Assembly: GCA_038502055.1 (NCBI GenBank) | Contig: JAXRKN010000044.1 | Location: 4,808,001-4,872,000 of the forward strand | DNA: 64,000 bases | From: Tanytarsus gracilentus | Taxonomy: Eukaryota > Arthropoda > Insecta > Diptera > Chironomidae | Reading direction: 5' to 3' | Shown here: positions 11,292 through 24,998 of the stretch, in pieces | Layout: every line of letters begins with the position of its first letter | Position numbering within the stretch: position 1 is the stretch's first letter | Made by a program: the position numbers and the translations under genes | Notes under the pieces: model-generated | Databases searched by the model: none | Told to the model about the DNA's origin: nothing | Seen by the model: only the letters and a program-made list of their open reading frames with translations

Positions 11292-14200
11292 CTGTCGACT
11301 GAAACGGCACAGAGACTGTAAACAGAAGCGGCAACAGACACTCCTTGGACGTATGGCACAGTTTTGCACATAAACCATCCCATTACCCATGCTGAAAGGA
11401 GAAGAGAAAAATAAATCTTTTAAGAACAAGCAATTCATTAGAGTCACTCGAGATGGTCAAAGTTCTACGAGTGATAATTGAAAGCTTTTTCTTCTAATTA
11501 TTAAGTGGGCTTTCGAGAAAGTTTGTGACCGATATTTTGGTTATTCATAACTCGTACGATCAGAAAAATTGATAAAGTTCAGCGAAGCAATTTATGTTGC
11601 TTATCTTTTACATAGCATTTCACTTTCATTCGCATCGTCTGTCTTTTTTGTAAAGCTCACATTTTAAGCTTTTAATTTTTTAGAGGAAAATTTATTAAAC
11701 TTTTTGTTTGTCTTCCATCATGACAGCGAGCATGAATTAGCAAAATTGCCGTTTTTATTTATGCGATTCAGACATCGCAAGGAAAAGTCTCGGCCTTGAT
11801 ACGCAAATGATATAATTTTGGATAAATTTCTTCCACTCAATGTCGAAAGCAAAGATTTTCTTTTTGTGTATAAATGACGTGCATTTATCATTGAGAAGAG
11901 TTTGCAATCAAGATGGAGGGGGAAAAATAATTAATTATCATTTAATTATATCCGACCGAGTATCCGACAGAATTACCAATGTTCATTTTTTCCTCGAATT
12001 TGATGGTGAGTGAAATATTTCACATGAATAGTTCGGTAATTGCAAAAGAAATGAAGTGAGTCATTTATTTTCAAAGTGGTAAAAGAATTTGATGAAGGGG
12101 AGGGACACTTGGTTTAATAAAAATTTCCAAATGGTCGAAATTCTTCGTTATTTTTTACACCATTGAAAAAATGTTTAGCATCCAAGTGTCCAACCCCTTG
12201 TAAAATTTTATTGCCAAGTTTTAAACACACACACTTTGTGGTTGTTCTTTTCAATTTTTTACTATCCTTTTTCTTTTTAACCATTATTTGCTCTTAATCA
12301 TCTCCACTTTCCGCTCTGACAAAATATCAAATAACTCAATTCTCCTCTCTACCCTTCTATAAATTACCCTCACTTCTGAACCGAAGAATTTATGATCTCG
12401 CCAGTCAATGGTTGATTTTGTGAAGTGAGGGTAAGAATCCTTTTTCCTTTTCGCACACTTCCGAAATAGAAATGATCTCTCTTGTGTCCGAAAATAAACT
12501 TTATTCAGCTGTCATTCTCGTGTGCTATATTTTTCCCTCGAAAAGCCATTGTGGAGTAAGTGTGTAAACAAAGTTGAGTGGAAGCGAAGATAAAAAAGGA
12601 AGATTGAGTGATTCAGCTTTACGCACACGCATAACTCATTCAACCGCGTGCTTTCAGCTTCCCTTTTTATACGCCTCGACGTCAACGAACTTTAATGATT
12701 TGTTTTTGCAAACCCATCACGACACATTTCATCCATTTAGAAAGGTTATCATTGTTGGAGCTTTTTCTGTGAACTCACTCTCGAATGAAATGTTAAAAAA
12801 TATCTCGTTCCGCCTACAAGTTTTAATGGAAACTTTTTAGTGTTATTTTCCTCATTGTCGCGAACATGATTTTAATGTCCGAAAAGAGATTGCGATAAAG
12901 AATGATTTATGAATGAATAAAGAAGTTAAGACAAGAGCTTTTGATATCTTTCGAAGTACATGACTTTCTTATTTTCTTCTTCTTTCATCCCACTTAATTT
13001 ACCCGAAGCTTTATCACACGAAATAAAATATTAAGCTGTCTTATGCCTCTTTTGTCTTTTGTAACGAGGATAAAAAGAGAAACGCGGAAATTGCAAATTG
13101 ATAAGTTTAAAAGGGATGGCAACTGAGATTTAAATTTTTAATATTATTTTATACTTTTAAATCAATTAAATTTTCACCATAAAATCTATTTAAAAGGCAC
13201 TTAAAATAACCAAAGATGCCAACCCCTGAACACTTTCACCACTGCCTATTAAAATCAGTTAAGTGACAATGATATCCGACATTGTGAATATTACGTGACA
13301 TTTTAATTAATTTCTCAAATCTTTGCGCAACGACTCCACATTTTAAAACGGATTTAACCCTCGCAGTTTTAATTTTCCAATTGAATTACTCTCGTTACGC
13401 AACGGAGTGTATAATGAGACAATAAAGTACTTTAATCTGGTGGAAGTTATCTCAATTTGCAGTTAATTATCCGAAGAAGAAGAAAATGAGATTGAACTAG
13501 TGGATCTTAGCTCATTGGCTTACAACAAAAAAAACTTCTTAATTGTCTCATTTTTTTTTGTAAGTGTGGATAAAAAAGTCAAACGCGTGCCAGAAGGAGA
13601 AAGGGATGCCAAGAATTCTGAGCACGTTTCTCGTGCGAATAAAATTGACTGTTCATCACGTGTCTGATGTTCAACTGAATGGAAATTAAGTTAAGGTCTA
13701 AGAAATTTGTTTATGCTCAAAGGCAACAAAATTTAAATTTTCCTTAAATGTCAACTCGTGCATGAAATTATTGCAAAATTGTCAGCAACTTTATAGATGA
13801 AAAAATTAAAATTTATTAATGCAAAAATAAGCATTAGCGATGTGCTTTATGTCACCGATTTTTTTTCTCATCTTCAACACTGTCATGACTGCGATTATGC
13901 AGGCGCAAAAATTTAATATTCTCTCGTCTAGGATTAAGCTTAAAAGTGCTGACAATAAATTGTGAATTTATCAAGGAGCAAAAAAATTTCAAATTAATTT
14001 GTGCAAAATGGATTTGAGCTTAAAATCAATCATTGGACTCGACTCAAGCTTATTACAATCATTGCCTTAAGCCCTCTCAAAGTTTTCAAACAATCTCGTT
14101 TGAACTTCAACATAATCAATAATGAAATTCTTGAACAATTCAAAGTACTTCCAAAATTTCTTTTGAGAGAAAACTTTTTACTTGTAGAAAAATTATGTGT

Positions 14201-17200
14201 TATTTTAAATTAGATTATCTATCAGTTTATGAGCAGGAGCACTTTGTGGGTTTTTAAATCTCTTCTGAGAAAGAAGAGAGCTGATTTGAGGATTATTGAA
14301 GAAAATTTTAAATTGTAAAAATTTCATCTTAAACTACAATTTTTTGCATGTTAAAAAGAAATAAATTCACATGACTTTTTTTTCAGCACAGCTAATTTAA
14401 ATAAAACAAAACCATCAACCCCTTTGAATGGCATAAACACATTCTTGAATCTTAACCCCAAATCTGCATTCCAGGAAAATTTCAATATCCAACAATACTG
14501 AAGGGAAAAAAGTAGGTCGAGGCCCAAAGGCTTTGGATGTAATAAAAATTTATGCAAGTTGGATCTAAAGACGATTTCACTTTAAATAAAAACATTTCTT
14601 TTCACAACTTTATGAATGCAAAATTTTCTTAATTTTGTTTTAAAATGTAAAAAGTTTTCCTTTTTATCCCATTTTTCCCTAAAGGCATCATTTATGAGAT
14701 TTTTTCTCTCTCAACCATAATTACTTCATAAGCCAAGGCATGAACCCGAAAATAATTTCCTTTTATTTCCACACACTTTTTTGAACTCTCTTAGATCGAA
14801 TGCGAAAGATATAAGTGAAGCGTGAGCTGTGGAAAAAGGGAAAGTGTTTCATAAACGGATTATGCTAATTCAATTTCATTCTCGTCTTTTAAAGCATATG
14901 GATTTGAGAGATTTTCCTACAAAGAAAGAAAAAGGGCAGGATGTTGTTCGACCAAAAAGAGATTATGTGACATTTAAGATATCTTCCATCTCTCTTTTTC
15001 GGTTTGTGCCTTTTCCTCTTTCACTTCCGTTTGTGCTACATAACGACGACAACGGTCATTTTCGGATGAGTGAAGAACTTTTTTCGAGCTTTTTTAATGG
15101 CAAAAATATATCAAATTGTAATGATGCGGAACTCTCCTCTCGAGTGTGTGAGTCAACATAAGTTTCTTGACCTGGCTTTTTCGATGTCGTTGAAGAGGAA
15201 AAGGAAGGAAATATAAAAATAATTTTTTTTTGGAAGTTTCCATATAGAAATCTTTAAATATATTTTTATTTAAAATAGACGGAACTTAAAATACGCGGAA
15301 ATTAAAACGAAAACTTCATAAAAGAGCTTTGAAGTTCTAGTTAAGTAATCAAAAAGCTTTAAAATTTGTTAAAAGCTCTTTAAAAGACATTTAATAATTC
15401 AAGATCTATCAAATTTTAATAAATTTAAATAAGCTTTCACATAAAATAAAAATCTTAAAAGCTCGATTATTTTTATAGTTGCTTAAAAATTTTTTTTATA
15501 GTTATCAGTAAACAAAATCTCGCATAATTTTCGGGTAATTTCACCAATTTTGAGGATATTTTTTTCTTACACGAAAATCGAGGAAGAAATTGCCTTGAGG
15601 GTTTGAAAAAAAAAGAACTTTGCAATAAATGGGTAAGCATGGAACGGAACATTTACAGCGTTTTGAAATTTTCATTTACTACCATCAACCTTGCCCCAAT
15701 TTCAGCCGCACAGGAAGTTCTCTCGATATGTAACAAACTTTATTTTTTTTGCTGCCTTTTCGGTGGAAGTCAAATCCTCTTCAGAACTTTCAAATGTTCA
15801 GCAACTCTCAATTTCTGGAAAGCTTTTTTATATGAGAGTGAGAGGGGTGAACTTTCTCTCTCATGCTAGAGAGTTTAATGCTTAAAATATGCATGGAAAA
15901 TAAAAAGTTACGGGAGAGGGAGAGAAAAAGGGATGCGATGCTGTTTCGTGTACATGCAGACGGGAATTATGTATCCCTACACCGACAACGAAAAATAAAT
16001 AGGACACGTCTTATGTACTCCCAATCTCTGCTCCAGCCCGTCGACTGCACAAATACAGGAACACGGAGAGTGCCTTAAAATTGAAGTCTATGTTTATGTG
16101 TTCATTTTTCCGAGAGCAGGAAAAGCATAAACTGAATAATCAATAAATTTTGTTGGCCGATTATCGCAGGTAAATTGATGCGGATGAGTGAACAATAATG
16201 AGGCAGTGATTAGAGGCAATAACGATTGACTCTGTCGTATTTGTGCATTTAATTAAATTTCAATTGTAATTTGAGTGATTTTGAGGGTGTTTGAATAAAG
16301 GAATTTTGTCATCATGAATAATTAATGCGGCGTTAAATTGATTATGGATTGACGCGAAAAAAAACATTGTCAATGTACGTTTTATTGACTTTCCTGCAAG
16401 CATAACTTTATATTAAAAATTTAAACTACTGAACCGAGTAATTATGGCACAGTAATTGGTTTAAATTTAATTTGATTGAGGGAAATCTATTCAACTATAA
16501 ATAATCGGAATTTTATATTTTAACATTATAAACTTGAAGCTTTTTTATGTAATTGCACAAGTGTTTAATGGACTTTCATCATTGTTTTTCTTTAATTGCA
16601 ATTTGCAAATTTCTTCTTATCAGATCATCGCTAATAAACTTTTACAATTGAAGCTTTTCTAAACCAATATGGAAAATAAATTATTTGCTGATATTTTAAC
16701 CTTAATTAAACCCACTTTGCATTTATTTTCATAGGCGAGAAAAAAATTACGATGAGTGCACGAACGCGAGTTTAAAACGGAAACGAATGCAAAGTGAAGC
16801 ATTTGAACGACCATGACACACAAAAGTGGAAGTAAATGTGAACTTTTCCAGTGCAATTTGTAATCATATTTTCACATGCTATGTTTCCGTGTCTCATGGC
16901 AACGACGAGTTTCACAATTTTCGATGGATATTCGATAAAATGTTGAAGAGCTTTGATGCAATTTTTTTAGAGCTTTTTAATTGAGATTTAAATGTAGTCA
17001 AAGCTTTCGATTAAATTTAAATAAAATTATTAAAATTACAAAAGATTTTTTTCATGTCTCTTAAAAGGCCATCATAAAATTTATGTCAGTCAACCATGCC
17101 CATATCATCATCAATCACATCTCTTTTTTCCCCTATAAAAGTAAGGCGGCACACGACGATATATAGAGAATGAAAATCAATAAGCGTGTTCCACTTAAAT

Positions 17201-20200
17201 GCGCTTCTTTTACGATTGAACAGTCCGGATAAAAGAGTTGAGTTGAGGGCAACAAATTATGAGATTTCCACCTTTTTATCGTGCATGAGAAAAGAGACAG
17301 CGACGAAGGCTGAGGGAAAATTTATGGCACTACAAGGAAGGAGGTGAAGGCGGAAAGAAATAAATGAAAAATTGAACAGCACAAAAAAGAGAGGTTTTCA
17401 TCATAAACAGGTCAAACACCCTCGGCCACATTGCAAACACTTAATAAATTTTCCTCTCATCCTCGTGCACTTCATTCTCTCTCGATAGCGCGACGGAGAG
17501 TCCTTTTTTATACTCTCACTCTCTCAGTCAATGCACAATGTACACTCAGCACGAGATCAATTTAAAAGCCAATCAAACGGTAATAAATCTTCATGTGATG
17601 CCTTGCTGGCAATATTTGTCGCAGGGAACAAATAAATTTATGAGGTGAAATATTGAGTGAGAGAGTGCGATGCCATAAAAATGGGAATTGAATCGATTTC
17701 AATCAACATCTGGACTTTTACTAATTTATGTCTGCACGTAAAACGCGAGTCATTCGATGAGGTCGAGGAAAAATTAATTAATCTTAGATGAAAGTGCAGA
17801 TAAAAATCTTCGAGAGAAAATTGGTTTTATTGAGAAAGTTTTAGAGCTTTTAAAGAGTCATTAAAAATTCCTGGATTTTTTTTATAATTTAACGTTCAAT
17901 TCTCGTTTTTGGGTCATTAAACTCTCAATTAAATTTTGAATGTCTTTTTAATTAAGTTTTTTGAAAGCTTTTCACCAAATTCTTCTGTAACTGCGATTAC
18001 TCATCGCATTCATTCACCTCGTCGGATTTTGCCGATTTACTCGACTTCCATAAACAATTTGTTTTCTTACCAACTTCCCTTTTTTTTCATCGCGTCAATA
18101 CTCGATTAATTTGCAAAGTTTTTTGTCAGCTTATTTTAGTTGTGACACACTTTTTTTTCGTAGTGTCATAAATCTTTATTTTTTTCGAGTGGATGGCAAT
18201 TTGTATCATCGAGAAAATGTGAAGAAAAATCTAAAAAAATTTTTACAAAATAAAAAAAGCTTTGAGAACTTTTGTCAGTTCACAATTTCGTAAATTTTAA
18301 AAATTGTTTCCGTTACTTTTATTTTGCCACACTGGTTCAAAAACACCCTAAAACACGTATTTTTTACTAGCAAAAAAATTCAAAGATATCTTGGGTTCAA
18401 TTTCAAAGAAAAAATTTAATTATTTTTTTTTTGAGAATTTATAAAATTTTTAAACCATTTTTTATTTTATTAACTGAGAATTTATTTTTAAGGAATAAAT
18501 TTTAAGCTCTTAAATGACAATTAAAAAAATATTTTATTGGATTTAAAAAATCCTCAAATTTTCAACCCTTGAAATTCAATGCCTTAATCATTTTCATATA
18601 ATTTTCTTCCACAATAGTGCTCGCATGTGATTAGAATGAAAGCGTAGAAAAAATAATATCAACAGAAGCATAAACACACGAAAATAAACTCGTAACTCAA
18701 ACTGTTTACTCAGCTAATGAAGCACTTATCAAATGTTACGAAAGAAAATATTAAACTTTTGTTCTAAATTTGCTTCTATAATATTGAAAAATGACCACAT
18801 GACAACTTTGTTAATAATAATGCACGAAGTCAATTTCACATATTGTGAAAAGCAGAAGAAATAAGAGTTTTCTGCCATGTGCAGAGGAGACAATTTATTT
18901 GTCATTTTGAAATCCTCTCACTCGGCACTGTCGTTTGAATCAATGACTGCTTGCTGCTGATAATCAAACTCAATTCGAGTGAGAAATTGCACATTTAGCA
19001 AAATCGTAAAAGAGGATGAAGAGAAAAGAATATGTTGGGAGGCAATAAAGGAACGAAACCATCTCGATATACAACAGTTGACATTGTCCCAAATATCAAC
19101 GTCCATGAGAGGCGAAATCTATATTAGAAATAATCTTTGTCTCGCTTATATGTTAGAGATTCATTTTTATGGATTTTGAAAATGAAGATTAGCGTTTAGC
19201 GGGACGTGCTTATGTTGAATTATTATTGAAAGAGTTATGATTCTTACAAAGGGTGGAAAACTCTTGATAAATTTTTAAATTCCTTAATAAAAATTTAAGC
19301 ATTAATTTAAATTAAAATCTTTCAGAGTCTCAGTACTTTTTTTTTCATAAATAATTTAACTTTTAATCATCATATTTACATTCAACTCCTTCCACAACAT
19401 AAAACTTTTCAAATTTATTTCTCTTTATGTGCTGTAAAAATTCCTCACATGAATTTCTAAGACAGTAAATCTCGCAATCAAGAATTCTTCCCTAAACTTC
19501 CTCGAAAAAAAACACATAACGATTTTCCGACAGCTCAACCTAATCATTTAACGTCGTTACAGAAAAAAGAGAGAAAGAAATCCCGCAGAAAATAGCATGC
19601 GAGTATGAGATAATTGAATGTGTAGCTCGATGTTTATGGGAAGAAATGATAAAGGTGGAGTTGAGTGAAAAGATAGCAGCGTGAGATACACACAATAATT
19701 CCAGACTACATAACATTTCACATTTTCACAAATTTAGGTCATTCGCTTTCCTATATTTTCTCTCGATTCCCGTCTCTCTCACATCCTTGTGCAATGCCTC
19801 ACACTCCGTCGATATTGTTTCATCATGCCGGTCTCACTCTCTCACCAATGGAGTGAGCTTTAGCCACTATTATACCTTAAATTATTGGACTTTGAGTCCG
19901 AAATGGAATAGCAAAAATCCGCATAAATGATATTGAAAGTCAGGAGCGGATTATAAAAGAGTTTAAAGTCGCTTTCACCCTCGATTTTGAGCGCGAGAGA
20001 ACAAAAAAAGTTTACTTTCTCGACCCGCGCTCACTTCCGTTTTTCCTTGTGTGGATCGAAAACTTTTACCATGGAGGAGTGAATAAAAAAAGCTCAAAGT
20101 CTTCTTCAATTGCAATGCACTCCAACCCTGACCAGGTAGGGTAGTTTGTTGACCGCATGACCTAGTTTCAATGTGAGAGAGAGAGAGCGAGGAAAAAGCG

Positions 20201-23139
20201 GAGTGCTTACAATGTTTTCCACATTATTTTTTTATATTCACTTGTAAAAGCTCGAAAAAAAAGTTTCGACTGGCACGAGAAGGGAGTAAAAAGTGCATTT
20301 TCGAAGGCTAGACTTGCATGAACATTTTCTCTTCGTTATCAATGCAAAGTCTCATTATGAAATCATAATTATCTCGAAGTGTCGTACGAGAAAATGACTG
20401 TGGATATTTTTAATCACTTCCCGTTAATTTACATGTGCACATGAGTCCTGGCCTTGATCTTTACAAAATAATTACTGCAAATGACTTTAGGCTGATTTTT
20501 TATATGCAATGTTTGAGATGAAATGCCAAATGTCATTTTGGGATTTCTAGTTTTAATGACATGGAAAAATATTTTTATTAATGATGTTAATAAAACCTCT
20601 TGTGCAGCTTTTAAAAGTTAAAGAGTTTTTTTGCATTAGATTAATTTAACGCATTGTTGAAAAATCTCACTTTAAAATTAGAGAAAAACATTTAAATTTG
20701 ACTCGTTTAAATTTCACTTGTGATTTTTTCATATTTAAATGAAATGTAAATTTTTAATCTATTCAACTTAGGGTTCGTGCAGTTGGATAGCGAGCAGCCA
20801 TGCGAATGATTAAAACAATTGATGCAATGGCGGAAAATAAACACTTTTTTAAACGTGCATTTGCATCTAAGTTGTTAGAAAAAATCGAATATTTCCATAC
20901 AATATATTAACTCATTGCATTTTTTGTAAAATTTTAAATCAATTAAAAATTATTAATTTTTTATTTCATTAATTTACTAAAAAACAGCGTTGAAGGTGGC
21001 GGACTGTCTGTCTGCTCGAATGCTAGACGAAAAATGTCGTAAAATTTGTCGTGATTTCTTCTCTCTTCGACGCTGAGATTTGAAGAAAAATCAATTGAAA
21101 TTGCAGCTTTTCACATTTGCCGTTTCCATAAAAAAATTTTCTCTAAGAAAAAAAGGAAATTTGCTTTTAAAATCGAATCACGGTAATCTCTCTTCGATTT
21201 GGTGCATGACATTGGCATAAGAGGATGAAAAAACTATCAGAAAGTTGTTTGAAATTAATTTCCTGTCAGAAATTAGGTGATGAGTCGAGAAATCAAATTA
21301 TTGACTTTGTTTGCAGGAAAAAATTTGAATTTATTTTTATTAGTAGGTAAAATTTGACATTAATTTAAAACTTTCTAAATAAAATATTTCTTAAACATTT
21401 TCCTTTTCAACATTCTGTTAACATAACAAAATATTATTTTTGCAACAATTTTCAAGTGTTTTATTTCAGAAATAAAATTCATCAGGAATTTAATTCAAAA
21501 AACATTCGAATGCATTCTTGCATTAAAATTACCAAAGAGAAAATTTAAAATCCATCAAAGCTTTGCAAAGTTTAAAAAATTCATGTTATTTCAAAAAAAA
21601 TATTAAAAAGTTTTAATTGATCGCACTGCAGCTGATGCATGAAAAAGCTTACGACGATGTTTGCAATGAAAATTTTTTTTTTCTCCCTTAAGGCCCTCTC
21701 ATGTCCATTGTTATTAATTTGCAGATTTTTAATTTCATTCCAATGCAAAATCGAAAAAAAATTAACTTTTTTTCACATCCAAATTTTGAAGTTTACCATA
21801 CTTAATTGTTATGGCCACGAATGAAAATTTACGACATTGAACGCTCGAAAGGATTTTCATAACTCGAATGTAAATTTATGGTAAAAGCGAGATTCATTTT
21901 TTTCGGCATCGCCTCTTAAATGCGTTTTAATAGTAAAGAGAGAAAAAAAAGGCATTTCGGGATTAAAACGAGGCCTTTTTTCATACGATGATGTCGATCC
22001 ACCATTTTTCATATTGTCGCATGCCTTTTTTTTAAAATGCATCTCTAAAGCGGCGAATAAAAAATATTTTTCAACAATGCTCGAGCACAAATCATAATTA
22101 ATTTATGATCGGCTTGCTCGTGTTCTCGTCGCGAATAAATTCGCACATCAATTACTTAGAGCGTCGCTGCACGCTTACACACAAAATTATATTTCAAAAT
22201 TGAGTATATTTGGAATATTTTTTCAGCGATTTTCATAAATTCATTAGCATACGATTATTGATCGAGATTTTTTATTCTTCCTCAAATCGATTTGTCAATT
22301 TTATTTCTTTCTCTTTTTTTTGGCAAGAAAAATTCGCATCACGTTTCGTTAAAAGAAGAAGACAAAAATTCACATCATAAGTTTGATGATCTCGAGGATA
22401 GCTCGAACATAAAATATTTGATTTCGGATACTTACGCACAAACAAGTTGCTCATCAATGTTGCGGGCATACAGAAGCAGATGACAAGCAAGTCAGCAAAA
22501 GCCAGATTGGCGATAAATAAATTTGTAACGGTTCGCATTCGAGGAACGCGAAAAATCACTTGAATCACTAACAGATTTCCTATTAACCCGACCATAAATA
22601 CCAACACGTATGCAAAAATGTAGATTCCAGTGGCAATGTTTGAATGTCGAAACTGATAATAGGTGATGTTCAAATAGAGAGAATCCTCGTCGGAAAACTA
22701 TTGAATAAATTTAAAAAAAATTATTTTAGACTTCTAAAATAATTTATTGAGAATAAAATTTCTTGGAAAATCCAAAATTTAATTCAATGAATTTTATAAA
22801 TTCAGAAAAAATTAAAATTTTAAAAATCTTTTCTTTTTAATTTAAATTTTAGTGCAAATTTTTTAAACAATTTTTAACATCTAAAAGTTCACATAGAAAA
22901 AATTAAAAATTTTAAGCAAAATTAAAATCTCAAAAATTTAATTTTCAATAGCAAAAATATTTTATTGAAAATTTTCTTACACTTTCGGAATCATTAATCC
23001 TTGAAATTGCATAAGCGTAGTCCTTTGCGGTGGTATAATCGTCGATGGCGAAGGCATTGCGTTCCGTATTAAAAGCCGTCGAGTATCCATCACTTCCACC
23101 CTCCTCTCCATCAATTTCCATTGAGCTTAGATTCAACAT
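11292..23139 (-). CDS. SIFaR: SIFamide-type neuropeptide receptor, 5' half only
   Basis: Class A G-protein-coupled receptor for an RFamide/SIFamide-like neuropeptide. Three exons are supported: 23139-22981 (extracellular N-terminus), 22697-22436 (TM1-TM2) and 11391-11292 (TM3). Frames join exactly (phases 0, 1, 2), giving 173 codons. N-glycosylation sites NLS, NDS and NIT precede TM1. TM1 has [11 protein letters not shown]2 has NLAFADLLV, and TM3 reads [20 protein letters not shown], ending SVDR, which is the DRY position. The string [18 protein letters not shown] across the 11 kb intron is nearly what I recall for Drosophila SIFaR. The next intron splits the Arg codon of the DRY motif (donor CAG|GTGAGT at 11291). 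No TM4-TM7 exons could be found downstream in the window. A 5' UTR exon is possible but not seen. Family secure; the SIFamide assignment is strong inference. Confidence 0.88.
11392..22435 (-). other. 11 kb intron of the neuropeptide receptor
   Basis: Bounded by GTAAGT at 22435 and CTTTCAG before 11391. I saw no nested gene, tRNA or recognisable transposon. Open frames up to 110 codons (for example 14829-15161) are compositionally random. GC-richer islands occur around 12550-12750, 15850-16080, 17100-17540 and 19980-20300 and may hold regulatory sequence. A TATAAAAG occurs near 17136 without an obvious transcript after it. Short AAAGCTC/GAGCTTT words recur around 15300-15480. Confidence 0.6.
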
Positions 23140-24998
23140 TTTATTAAATCTTATATTGTGTGTATTTTAATTATTTGTGAACATTTTAATCCATTTGTAG
23201 GAATATTTTATTATAAATATTTTTGTAACACGATAAACAACCCTTAAAATATCCATGGACGAACTTTATAATTATTCTATGTTAAGTAGATGAAAATTCT
23301 TTTATTTGTGCACAAAATATTTTTCCACAATGCAAAATCACAAAATTTTTATCTTCTTTTTTAAGGAAAAATTTCTCTCTGCCTTTTTCTCTAATTATTC
23401 AAAAGGTACACGATGATAGAGAAGAAGTACAAATATAAATCTTATAAAGTGTTATTTAGTTTTCACTCGATTGCAAAACGAGCAAAAAATCCACACTTTT
23501 CACAATGAAATTAATTAAAATAACTTTTTTTTCACTTCCATAAAAATTTTATTGATTTGAAATATTTTTTATTTTTTTTTTGATAAAATTTTAATTATTT
23601 TTATTTTTATGATGAGAGAAAAATTGCTTTATATAACTTTTATAACAAGAATTAACAGTTCGTGAATAAAACATCCTTCGATGAGAAACAAAATCAGACT
23701 GATGGAAAAGCGTGTGCTTGCAGTGCTTTTTCTCTCCCGAAGAATTTTCTTCGTGTGCTGCATAACATTGAGCGGAAAACCCGACGAGAGAGTTCATCGA
23801 GTGGTAAAAGAGAGAGAAAACTTCTTTTTTCCCTTATGTGCATGCTGCTTCGCTTATGTGCCTGCACTTTCTGACCCCCCTCACTCTATCCCACGGGCAA
23901 ACCTTCCGTCAAAATATATAATCGTATAGTTTTCGCAAAATAATTTTCTCTCTTTATGTATTTTTCCCTTTTTTTCATGACATTCCTGAAAAAAAAAGTC
24001 GAATATAATGCCTCTCGCACTGCTATGTGAACGCTTTCCTGAAATTTCAATGGCAATTTGTATTTAATGCTCTTTGGCAGGGGCAAGTGAGGAAAAAAAG
24101 AGCTTTATATTGCTTTAAAGTTTATCGAAAGAGTTGCCAAAGGGAAATAATTATGGGCATGCATGTTGTACTGTTTCACAAAGACTTGATTTATATAATT
24201 AAATTTATGGTAAACAGTAAAATTCAGTGAAAACATTTTAACGACTAAACTTTGAGGTTTTTGTAAATTTATTTTCTATTTTTTTTAGTGACGGGTCAAA
24301 ACCCAATTAAGAAAATTTTAATTTTAATCAATTTAGCCTAATTAAGAAGTCATTTCATAAAGTTCTTTTAAAAAGCAATTAAAACACATTAAAAATTATT
24401 TTATTCTAAAACATAAAAACTCAAGAAATTTAACTGTTAACGCCAGCAGCGAACAGTGAAAGTGATAAATGGGAATTTTCAACCGTTGCTAGTTGTACGA
24501 GAGAGAATTGCATCGTAAGCTTCTCACAGCGCATGGCACATCATGTTCAAATCCACGTGATTTTCAGTTCTGTGTGGTAAGTGATAAAAAGCTTCTCTCT
24601 AGACAATTTTCGAAGAAATTTTGTAGGACTTGATCAATGACTATTGAAGTTGCGATGAATAAAATTTAGGGAACTTAAAAGTGCAATTGAGATTTCAATA
24701 GAGTGTGTCTGTGAAATTCCTCTTTGAATTGACAAATTTATTTTAAAATTATTTTTTTAAATCATTTAATTAAACTTATTAAGATTTGTCAAAAAAAGTC
24801 GTTTAAATTTTTTTTTTTAAATATATTGAAGATCAAACATAAAAACCGTTAAATTCAAACTTTTAATCTTGATCATTTTCAATTTTAGTTAGCAACCCTT
24901 CGATATATTTTATTTGAAAAAAAAATTGCAAACTTCTAGAATTTTCGTAATAATTTCGAGTAAATACGCATCTAACAATAAAACAGTGAATTAACAAG
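23140..24998. other. Divergent intergenic region, receptor and FKBP59 promoters
   Basis: About 1.9 kb between the receptor start codon (minus) and the FKBP59 start codon (plus). No coding exon seen. A stretch at about 24430-24576 is richer in GC and ends TGTGTG|GTAAGT at 24577, and an acceptor-like TTTTAG lies near 24889. This could be a non-coding first exon and intron of FKBP59, but that is inference. Confidence 0.5.

Noticed and set aside
14829..15161. 110-codon frame inside the receptor intron
   Set aside because: Composition typical of translated AT-rich non-coding DNA; no motif or start context.
17130..17170. TATAAAAG on the plus strand in the receptor intron
   Set aside because: No initiator, exon or ORF follows; one TATA-like word is expected by chance in AT-rich DNA.
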